From Hydrogenophilales bacterium (GTDB lineage Bacteria > Pseudomonadota > Gammaproteobacteria > Burkholderiales > Thiobacillaceae), in assembly GCA_016719465.1 (NCBI GenBank), contig JADJYY010000002.1, positions 1 to 64,000 on the forward strand: a stretch of DNA of 64,000 nucleotides, read 5' to 3'. Position numbers and translations under genes: made by a program. Of the stretch, positions 56,905 through 64,000 are shown piece after piece; the stretch's first letter is position 1; each line of letters opens with the position of its first letter. The notes beneath the pieces were generated by a model. It was not told where the DNA came from. It saw nothing but the letters and a program-made list of their open reading frames with translations, and did not search any database.

Positions 56905-57990
56905 TTACTTCTTCTCGGGTTTGGCGGCGGGTTTGGCTTTAGCCGGACCGGGCTTGTCCTTGGCGGCGGGCGCCTTGGTCTGGGCGGCTTTCTCCTTCTC
57001 CACCTGGGCGGCGACGAGATAGGCGGAATTGATCAGATCGCGGCCGATCTTGTCCTCGAACTCCTTGTGCACCGGCAGCAGGGCCTGTTGCCAGACCACC
57101 CGGTCCCTGTAGGGCAGGGTGTAGATCTGGGTGTAGCCGGAAGCTTTCACCTTGGCCAGGGCCTCGTCGTTCTCCTCCTGGGCGATCTTGCGCTCGAACA
57201 CGGTGGTATCGGCCATGGCCTTGTCCAGGGTGGCCCGGATATCCGCCGGCAACCCGGCCCAGAAGGCCTTGTTGACGATGACCGCGTAGCCCAGGTAGCC
57301 GTGGTCGGACAGGGTCAGGTGCTTCTGCACCTCATGCATCTTCTGGGTGTAGAGGTTGGACATGGGGTTCTCGGTGCCGTCCACCACGCCCTGCTGCAGC
57401 GCCGAGTAGACCTCGGAGAACGCCATCACCTGGGGATTGGCGCCCAGGGCCTTCATCTGGGCTTCCAGCACCTTGGAGGACTGGATGCGCATCTTCAGGC
57501 CCTTGAAGTCCTCCACCGTGCGCATGGGCTTGTTGGCGCTCATCTGCTTGAAGCCGTTGTCCCAGAACGCCAGGCCGGTGATGCCCTTGGCCTCCAGCAT
57601 GCCGAACAGCTTCTTGCCGATGTCGCCGTCCATGACCCGGTACAGGGTTTCCTTGTTGGGGAAGACGTAGGGCAGGTCGAACAACTCGAAGGCGCGCACG
57701 CCCAGGGGCCCGAACTTGGCCAGGGACGGCGCCAGCATCTGCACGGCGCCCAACTGCAGGGCTTCCATCTCTTCCCGGTCCTTGTACAACTGGCTGTTGG
57801 GATAGACCTCCACCTTCACGGCACCCTTGGTGCGTTCCTCGGCCAGCTTCTTGAAATACTCGGCGGCCCGGCCCTTGGGCGTATCCGGCGCCACCACGTG
57901 GGAGAACTTGATGACGATGGGCTCGGCGGCCTGGGCGGTGAAGGCGGCGAAGCCCAGGGCAAAAACCAGCAATGAAGCACGCAGACTCAT
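56905..57990 (-). CDS. dctP: TRAP transporter substrate-binding protein (DctP type)
   Basis: 361 residues. Signal peptide MSLRASLLVFALGFAAFTAQ. DctP fold: IKFSHVVAPDTPKGRAAEYF, KKLAEERTKGAVKVEVYPNS, and the conserved anionic-substrate Arg in FKGLKMRIQSSKVLEAQMKA; EVYSALQQGVVDGTENP. The C4-dicarboxylate class fits best. The C-terminal tail (KAPAAKDKPGPAKAKPAAKP) is Lys/Pro/Ala-rich and unusual for this family. First gene of dctPQM. Confidence 0.94.
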   Translation of the reverse strand: MSLRASLLVFALGFAAFTAQAAEPIVIKFSHVVAPDTPKGRAAEYFKKLAEERTKGAVKVEVYPNSQLYKDREEMEALQLGAVQMLAPSLAKFGPLGVRAFELFDLPYVFPNKETLYRVMDGDIGKKLFGMLEAKGITGLAFWDNGFKQMSANKPMRTVEDFKGLKMRIQSSKVLEAQMKALGANPQVMAFSEVYSALQQGVVDGTENPMSNLYTQKMHEVQKHLTLSDHGYLGYAVIVNKAFWAGLPADIRATLDKAMADTTVFERKIAQEENDEALAKVKASGYTQIYTLPYRDRVVWQQALLPVHKEFEDKIGRDLINSAYLVAAQVEKEKAAQTKAPAAKDKPGPAKAKPAAKPEKK

Positions 57991-58075
57991 TTGATTCCCC
58001 TCTTCTGAGACCGGTCGGAAAAAGTTTGGGAAGCCCCGCTCGAACAAGATCCATGAGACAAGATCCATAAGCGGA

Positions 58076-58091
58076 TAAGAAGCTCCTTATG
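58076..58091. promoter_or_regulatory. 16-bp palindrome, possible operator of dctPQM
   Basis: ATAAGAAGCTCCTTAT, a near-perfect palindrome (ATAAGNAGCTNCTTAT), placed over the predicted start of transcription. Directly below it, CAAGATCCAT is repeated at 58046-58055 and 58060-58069. Confidence 0.5.
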
Positions 58092-58096
58092 AACCA

Positions 58097-58125
58097 TGCT
58101 AGAGCGCCATTCCCGGGATGGCAAG
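58097..58125 (-). promoter_or_regulatory. Sigma-70 promoter for dctPQM
   Basis: On the minus strand: TTGCCA (58125-58120), 17 bases, TAGCAT (58102-58097). Followed by the ATAAG/CTTAT palindrome. About 105 bases upstream of the dctP start. Confidence 0.6.
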
Positions 58126-58141
58126 GTGAAATCGGGGCGCT

Positions 58142-58188
58142 TTCCGCCCCCCGGCGCCGATTCCGTCGGACACGGCGCCGGGGCGGAA
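58142..58188 (-). terminator. Long hairpin downstream of the HAD gene
   Basis: TTCCGCCCCCCGGCGCC (58142-58158) and GGCGCCGGGGCGGAA (58174-58188) form about 15 pairs with a two-base bulge. It begins just past the HAD stop at 58195. No T run. Confidence 0.5.
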
Positions 58189-58194
58189 CGGCGC

Positions 58195-58851
58195 TCAGCG
58201 CAGGCTGATCACGGGCCAGCCCTGTTTCTCGGCGTGGGCCTTGAGGGTCGGGTCCGGGTCCACGGCCACCGGATGGCGCACCTTGGCCAGCAGGGGCAGG
58301 TCATTGAGGGAGTCGCTGTAGAACCAGCTTTCCGCCACATCGGCCCAGGACTTGCCCTGTGCCGCCAGCCATTGCTCCAGGCGGGCGATCTTGCCCTCCC
58401 GGAAGGACGGCGTGCCGAAGGGCCGCCCCGTGAACCCGTCATCCAGCCGCTCGGGCTCGGTGGCGATCAGATGGGGCACCCCCAGATGGGCGGCGATGGG
58501 GCCGGTGACGAAACTATTGGTGGCGGTGACGATCACCTGGACATGGTCCGCGTGTTGCCTCAGCAACGCGGCGGTACCGGGCGCGATGATGGGAATGATC
58601 TTGCGGACCATGAAATCCCGGTGCCAGGCGTCCAGTTGGGCGCGGGGATGACGGGACAGGGGCTTGAGCTGGAAATCCAGGAACTCGTGGATATCCAGGG
58701 TGCCGGCCTTGTACTGCTCGTAGAAGCGCTGGTTGCGGGCCTCGTGGACTTCCCGGTCGAGCACCCCCTGCTCGATGAGGTACTGGGCCCACTCGAAGTC
58801 GGAATCCCCGGCGAGCAGGGTGTTGTCCAGGTCGAACAAGGCGAGGCGCAT
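58195..58851 (-). CDS. HAD superfamily hydrolase, subfamily IB (SerB-like)
   Basis: 218 residues. Phosphatase fold: motif I LALFDLDNTLLAGDSD (DxDxT), motif II VIVTATNSFVTGPIA, motif III/IV KIARLEQWL and YSDSLNDLPLLAKVRHPVAV. The HAD-IB class includes phosphoserine phosphatases and the betaproteobacterial CicA-like proteins. Substrate unknown. Start at 58851; divergent from the CbiM-like gene. Confidence 0.9.
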   Translation of the reverse strand: MRLALFDLDNTLLAGDSDFEWAQYLIEQGVLDREVHEARNQRFYEQYKAGTLDIHEFLDFQLKPLSRHPRAQLDAWHRDFMVRKIIPIIAPGTAALLRQHADHVQVIVTATNSFVTGPIAAHLGVPHLIATEPERLDDGFTGRPFGTPSFREGKIARLEQWLAAQGKSWADVAESWFYSDSLNDLPLLAKVRHPVAVDPDPTLKAHAEKQGWPVISLR

Positions 58852-58905
58852 GGCGGGTCCGTCAGGGTTTTCCAATAAACTGCGTGAAATTGTAGCCGAG
58901 GCAAC

Positions 58906-59568
58906 ATGAATCTCGTTTCCGCCAACATCCCGGTCGCCTGGCTCTGGGTCCTGTGGACCATGGCCGCGTTGCTGGGCATCCTCATCGCCCGCCGGGCGGG
59001 ATGGCGCATGCTGAAAGACACGGCCAACCTGAACGTGTTCCTGGCCGCCAGCGTGGCCGTCCTGGGCCTCTGGCTGATCAAGACCGGCGTCAAGCCCGGC
59101 CTCAATTTCCACCTGCTGGGCGCCACCGCCCTGACCCTGATGTTCCGGCCCCTGTTCGCCCTGCTGGCCATCGCCCTGATCACCGCCGCCGTGACGCTCT
59201 GGCATGGCGAATACGCGGCCTTCCCCGCCAACTGGCTGCTCATGGGGGCGGTGCCGGTGGGGGTGTCCTGGGTGCTGTTCCGCCTTATCGACGGCAAGCT
59301 GCCCAACCACCTGTTCATCTATGTCTTTCTCAACGCCTTCTTCGGCGCGGCCCTGGCCGTCGCGGCCGTGGGGCTGGCCTCGACCGCCTTCGCCTCCCTG
59401 GCCGGCGCCTATCCGCTGGGCTACCTGCTGGACGAGTACCTGCCCTATTACCTGTTGATGGCCTGGGCCGAGGCTTTCGCCACCGGCATGCTGATCACGG
59501 TGATGGTGGTCTACAAGCCGGAATGGGTCGCCACCTTCGACGACCGGCGTTACCTGCTGGACAAGTAG
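58906..59568 (+). CDS. CbiM-like predicted membrane protein (COG3235)
   Basis: 220 residues, about six to seven membrane helices. NLVSANIPVAWLWVLWTMAA, KPGLNFHLLGATALTLMFRP, NHLFIYVFLNAFFGAALAVA and LPYYLLMAWAEAFATGMLIT are typical of COG3235, distant relatives of the CbiM energy-coupling-factor component. No cobalt or nickel transport ATPase lies beside it. A role in nickel uptake for the hydrogenase is possible but not shown. Confidence 0.8.
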   Translation: MNLVSANIPVAWLWVLWTMAALLGILIARRAGWRMLKDTANLNVFLAASVAVLGLWLIKTGVKPGLNFHLLGATALTLMFRPLFALLAIALITAAVTLWHGEYAAFPANWLLMGAVPVGVSWVLFRLIDGKLPNHLFIYVFLNAFFGAALAVAAVGLASTAFASLAGAYPLGYLLDEYLPYYLLMAWAEAFATGMLITVMVVYKPEWVATFDDRRYLLDK

Positions 59569-59581
59569 CGGGTAGCCATCG

Positions 59582-60746
59582 CTATCGGGGCTCGTAGGCG
59601 AAGAACAGCCGCGCCCTTCGCAGCAGGCCGTCGCCGGGCAGGGTTCGATCGGAGGCTGGTTCCAGCACCGCTTCCACCAGCCTCACCCGTGTTCCGGGCG
59701 TCGTGTCGGCCGCGGCCAGGCTTGCCCCGGCCGGCAGGCTCCAGGTGGCGGAAACGGTCTTGCCCGCCTCCCCCCGCAGGATCCCGGACGGACCGATGGC
59801 GACGGGCCGGGGGCAGCCCTCGGCCAGCCGCTCCATGGGCAGGCGTTCGCCGCCATCGAGCCGGTCCAGCCCAGCCTTGAGCGCCTCGTCGCTGCCGCAT
59901 AGCTCCCACGACACCAGTCGGGCGGACACGCCGGCCTCGCCCTCGGGCAGGGTCAGGCGCAGGGTCCAGGACGACGCTTCGCCGAGCTCGGCGGGCGCCT
60001 CCACCTCCAGGCGCCCCCGGGTGGCCCAGGGCACCCGGGTCGGCCGCCCCGCCACGGTGCGCCACTCGAAGCCCTCCAGGAACCAGGCCACATGGGACTC
60101 GCCATAATCGAGGCCGTAACCGGTGAGCATGCCTTCCCGGCCCGGATCGCGCCACATCCACCGCCACCGCCTCCAGGTCCGCGTCGGACAGCTTCAGGCG
60201 GTAGGTCCGAACGCGGGTCCAGCGCGGCGCGGCCGGCGGGGCGGAGGCATCGGCCCCCGCCGGCGGGGGCCCGAAGCGGATGCCGGCCACCAGGTTCATG
60301 GCCGCTTCCGGCAAGGTCGTCGCCGTACCCGGCACGAACACCAGCAGGCTGTAGGCGCGGCCCTGGAACACGGTGGACAGGTGGAATACCCCCCGGCCAT
60401 CCTCCCTGGCGGGGCGCCGGACATAGCGCCACCTGACGCCGCCGATCTCAAGCCAGTCGATGAGCACCGCCCCGCCGTAGCTGGCCCGCCAGTAGCGGGT
60501 GAGCTTGTCGAAATAGCCGTCGGCATCGCCCTTGATGACCGGCGCCCGGCGCGGCAGGACCACCTGGCTGGGGGCGGCCTGATCGGTGGCCTGGTCGGCG
60601 GGCAGATCCAGGAGATAAACGTCGTCGGCCTGTTCCCGCTCCGCCAGACCGCGTTGCCAGGGCGCGGCATGGGGCAGGCACAGGGACTCGAAGCACAGAC
60701 CGTCGGCCGGGGATGGGCACGGCAACGCCCAGAGCGCCGCCAGCAT
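59582..60746 (-). pseudogene. Secreted hypothetical protein with a frameshift
   Basis: The first frame (60746 to about 60150) gives a signal-like start MLAALWALPCPSPADG and a structured part: YFDKLTRYWRASYGGAVLID, VRRPAREDGRGVFHLSTVFQ, LPEAAMNLVAGIRFGPP. At about 60145-60155 the reading changes frame; WRDPGREGMLTGYGLDYGES and AWFLEGFEWRTVAGRPTRVP continue in the other frame to the stop. One base too many or two too few (sense GTGGATGTGGCGCGATCC). Corrected length is about 387 residues. No domain recognised. It is divergent from hrpA. Confidence 0.7.
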
Positions 60747-61416
60747 CAGACCGACCCGCCACCCTTCTCCCCCTATTCATGCTAAAACGCCGCCCCATGT
60801 CCGAAACGTCCGCCACGATACCCGACCTGTCCTTCCCCGAGCACCTGCCGGTGTCGGCGCGCCGGGACGACATCGCCGCCGCCCTGAACCGGCATCAGGT
60901 GGTCATCGTCTGCGGCGAGACCGGTTCCGGCAAGACCACCCAGTTGCCCAAGATCGCCCTGGCCGCCGGCCGGGGCCGCCTGGGCCAGCAGGGCGGGGGC
61001 CGTGTGGGCATGACCCAGCCGCGCCGCATCGCCGCCAAGAGCGTGGCGGCGCGCATCGCCGAGGAAACGAAATCCCGCCTGGGCGGCCTGGTGGGCTGGC
61101 AGGTGCGCTTCACCGACCACGTCGGCCCGGAGTCCCGCATCAAGGTCATGACCGACGGCATCCTGCTGGCGGAAACCCAGTCCGACCCGGAGTTCCGCGG
61201 CTACGACACCCTGATCCTGGACGAGGCCCACGAGCGCAGCCTCAACATCGATTTCCTGCTGGGCTACCTCAAGACCCTGCTGCCGCGCCGGCCCGGCCTG
61301 AAGCTGATCATCTCCTCCGCCACCCTGGAGGCGGACCGCTTCTCCGCCTACTTCGGCGGCGCGCCGGTGGTGGAGGTGTCGGGGCGGACGTATCCGGTGG
61401 AAATCAGGTATCGGCC

Positions 61417-61505
61417 ACCCTCACCCCCACCCCTGCCCTCCCCCCTCAAGGGGGAGGGAGTGTCTCCTCCCCCCTCGAGGGGGGGAGGCCGGGAGGGGGG
61501 TGGAG
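61417..61505. repeat. GC-rich hairpin repeat inside hrpA, translated in frame
   Basis: CCCTCCCCCCTCAAGGGGGA and CCTCCCCCCTCGAGGGGGGG palindromes, flanked by CACCCCCACCCC and GGGAGGGGGGTGG arms. It lies after the first RecA-like domain (after VSGRTYPVEIRYRP). Confidence 0.85.
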
Positions 61506-63314
61506 GCAAGCCGGATGAAGAACCCGACCTGGACCTGGCCATCCTCCACGCCGTGGACGAACTGGCGCGGGAAGGCCCCGGCGACATCCTGGTGTTCCTG
61601 CCCGGCGAGAGGGAGATCCGCGACGCCCAGGAATCCCTGCGCAAACACCACCCGCCCCAGACCGAGATCCTGCCCCTGTTCGCGCGGCTGTCCGTGTCCG
61701 AGCAGGAACAGGTGTTCCAGCCCCACGGCGGCCGCCGCATCGTGCTGGCCACCAACGTGGCCGAGACCTCCCTCACCGTGCCCGGCATCCGCTACGTGGT
61801 GGACGCCGGCCTGGCCCGGGTGAAGCGCTACTCCCTGCGCAACAAGATCGAGCAGTTGAAGATCGAGAAGGTGGCCCAGGCCGCCGCCAACCAGCGCGCC
61901 GGGCGCTGCGGCCGGGTGGCGGCGGGGGTGTGCATCCGCCTCTACGACGAGCCGGATTTCCTCGCCCGGCCCCAATACACCACGCCGGAACTGCTGCGCT
62001 CGTCCCTGGCCGGCGTCATCCTGCGCATGAAATCCCTGGGCCTGCCGGAGATCGAGGCCTTCCCCTTCCTGGACCCGCCGGAATCCAGGCGGGTGCGTGA
62101 CGGCCAGCAACTGCTGGCGGAACTGGGCGCCCTGGACGAAAAGGGCCGGCTCACCGCCATCGGCAGGCAGCTCGCCCACCTGCCCGTGGACCCGCGCATC
62201 GGCCGCATGCTCATCGCCGCCCGGGACAATGCCTGCCTGTCGGAGGTGCTGGTGATCGCCGCCTACCTGTCGGTGCAGGACCCCCGCGACCGTCCCCTGG
62301 AACGCCAGGAGGCCGCCGACCAGAAACACAAGCGCTTCGTCGACGAAAACTCGGATTTCGTCACCCTGCTCAATCTCTGGCGCCACATCCCCCCCTGCAC
62401 CAGGCCCTGCTCCCCGGCCTGCTCGGCAACCTGGGCATGCTCACCGAGGACGGCGTCTACCTGGGCGCCCGCGACATGAAGTTCGCCCTCTTTCCCGGCT
62501 CCGGCGTGAAGAAGAAACCCAAGTGGGTGATGGGCGCCGAGATCGTCGAGACGCGCCGGGTCTATGCCCGCACGGTGGCCAGGATCGAGCCGGAGTGGAT
62601 CGAGCACGCCGCGCGCCATCTGCTCAAGGTGAGCTATTCCGATCCCCACTGGGCCAAGAAGCCGGCCCACGTCGCCGCGTCCATGCGCGCCACCCTCTAC
62701 GGCCTGCCGGTGGTGAACGGGCGCAAGGTCCACTACGGCCCCATCGATCCGGTGAAGTCCCGGGAACTGTTCATTCGCGGCGCCCTGGTGGAAGGCGAGT
62801 ACGAATGCCGGGCGCCCTTCTTCCTGCACAACCGGCGCCTGCTGGAGGAGATCGACGACCTGGCCCACCGCTCCCGCAACGCCCGCGTCGCGGTGGACGA
62901 CGAGACCCTCTATCGCTGGTTCGACGATCGCATTCCCGAGGGCATCCACAACGGCGCCGCCTTCGAGAAATGGCGCCGGGAGGCCGAGGCCAAATCGCCG
63001 CGCCTGCTGCACCTGGAGCGGGCGGAGCTGCTGAAACAACGCGGCGCCGACCCCCGCGACTTCCCGCCGGAACTGGACCTGGGCGGCGTGCGCTTCCCCC
63101 TCGCCTACCGCTTCGACCCCGGCACCGAGGACGATGGCGTCACCCTGCTGGTGCCCCTGCCGGCCTTGAACCAGGTTCCCCTTGCCCCCTGCGACTGGCT
63201 GGTGCCCGGCCTGCTGGAGGAAAAGATCGCCGCCCTGATCAAGGGCCTGCCCCAGTCGATCCGCCGCGCCTTCGTGCCGGTGCCGGAGTTCGCCCGCGCC
63301 GCCGCGGCGGCGCT

Positions 63315-63396
63315 GGCAAGTGGGAAGTCGGGAGTGGGAAGCGGGGAAAACCGTTCAACCCCCACTATCCACTCCCCACTCCCGACTCTCCAGGAC
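63315..63396. repeat. Type D repeat inside hrpA, translated in frame
   Basis: GTGGGAAGTCGGGAGTGGGA at the left and TCCACTCCCCACTCCCGACT at the right are inverted; encodes SGKSGVGSGENRSTPTIHSP and LPTL. Related to the GGGAATGG repeat between flgE and flgF. Confidence 0.85.
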
Positions 63397-64000
63397 GCTT
63401 TGGCCGATTTCCTCACCCGAACCACCGGCCAAACCATCCCCCGCGACGCCTGGCGTCCCGAGGCCCTGCCCCCCCACCTGACCATGAACTACCGGGTGCT
63501 GGACCCGGGCAACCGCGTCCTGGCAGAAGGCCGGGATCTCGCGGCTCTGCGCCGGCAAATGGGCGGCCAGGCCAGCGAGAGCCTGCGTCAGGCCGCCGCC
63601 CCGGGCGAGCGGGAGGACATCGCGCGCTGGGATTTCGGCGACCTGCCGGAGCGGGTCGAGATCAAGAGCGGCGACCGCCCCGTGGCCGCCTTCCCCACCC
63701 TGGTGGAGGAAGCCGGCGGGCTGAAGCTGCGATTGCTGGACAGCCCGGCCGTGGCGAGGGAGAAGCATCGGCGCGGCGTCTCCCGCCTGGTCTGGCAGAG
63801 CTTTCCCGACCTGCTCAGGCAAACCGAGCGGGACCTGGCCCAGCGCCTCAAGGGCGCCGCCCTGCACTATCTGATGCTGGACAAATCCCTGTCCGCCGAG
63901 TCGCTCATCCGGGACGCGCTGTTCGCGGCCGCCCGCGCCGCCCTGGCTGTGGACCCGGCCGACCTGCGCCAGCAGACCGCCTTCGAAAGCGCCGCCCAGA

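Larger units (their letters stand above)
60797..64000 (+). pseudogene. hrpA: ATP-dependent RNA helicase HrpA, internal deletion and frameshift, incomplete at window end
   Basis: DEAH-box helicase. The first frame (60797-62394) has Walker A VIVCGETGSGKTTQLPKIAL, the DEAH box LILDEAHERSLN, SSATLE, NVAETSLTVPGIRYVVDAGL and QRAGRCGRVAAGVC. After LLNLWRHIP the frame shifts at a run of seven C (about 62388-62395) and resumes as LHQALLPGLLGNLGMLTEDG, then FALFPGSGVKKKPKWVMGAE, the HrpA-specific C-terminal part, open to the window edge. About 60 residues normally found between these points are missing. Two translated repeats are also present: a CCCCTC...GAGGGG hairpin repeat at about 61417-61505 (PPSPPPLPSPLKGEGVSPPP, then SRGGGREGGGG) and type D at 63315-63396. 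An ATG at 60779 is an alternative start. Confidence 0.88.

Overview
The window looks like chromosome of a GC-rich betaproteobacterium (Rhodocyclales / Nitrosomonadales type). Reasons: the hfq-hflX-hflK-hflC-DUF2065-hisZ-purA order, the tsaB-rimI-uracil-DNA-glycosylase order, a flgBCDEFGHIJKL operon with flgA and flgMN nearby, and a very GC-rich third codon position throughout. Genus cannot be fixed from the sequence alone. No rRNA, tRNA, CRISPR array, prophage or intact insertion sequence was found.

Layout. 1-8.65 kb: 5' end of a malic enzyme gene, a 560-bp mosaic of palindromic repeats, aconitase (acnA), a periplasmic DUF302 protein, a LemA lipoprotein, the tsaB-rimI-udg cluster and a HIRAN protein. 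8.7-10.9 kb: a 163-bp MITE-like element that supplies the end of a DinG-family helicase gene. 11-21 kb: flagellar rod/hook operon flgB to flgL on the minus strand behind a sigma-54-type promoter. 21.2-24.9 kb: a diguanylate cyclase, flgA, then flgM-flgN behind a sigma-28-type promoter, with a copper-chaperone-like gene coupled to flgN. 25-29.1 kb: dnaQ, rnhA, a methyltransferase, gloB, mltD. 29.1-35.8 kb: a Yej-type peptide ABC transporter. 35.8-42.7 kb: a DUF2442/DUF4160 putative toxin-antitoxin pair, then purA back to hfq. 42.8-47.5 kb: a GGDEF-EAL protein, an unrecognised 387-residue protein and an octaheme cytochrome c of the hydroxylamine-oxidoreductase type behind an FNR-like site. 47.6-54.8 kb: one operon for an MvhADG [NiFe] hydrogenase with HdrABC heterodisulfide reductase and a maturation protease. 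54.9-58 kb: a DctPQM TRAP transporter. 58.2-64 kb: a HAD hydrolase, a CbiM-like membrane protein, a frameshifted secreted protein and the start of hrpA (damaged).

How it fits together. The hydrogenase/Hdr operon should oxidise H2 and, by analogy with methanogens, bifurcate electrons to a low-potential carrier and a disulfide; the natural disulfide in a betaproteobacterium is unknown. With the octaheme cytochrome and a C4-dicarboxylate-type uptake system, this suggests a facultative H2-using organism that changes respiration when oxygen is low.

Two themes stand out. First, several families of GC-rich palindromic repeats lie between genes and also inside reading frames: at eight places in seven genes (acnA, flgJ, an ABC ATPase, an ABC permease, a binding protein, hflX and hrpA twice) they are translated in frame as 17-60-residue Pro/Gly/Arg-rich inserts. 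In dinG, mvhG and lemA a repeat supplies or overlaps the stop codon. Second, at least five genes (flgG, yejB, hdrA, hrpA and the secreted protein at 59.6 kb) carry frameshifts or deletions. These may be real decay or assembly error and need read-level checking.
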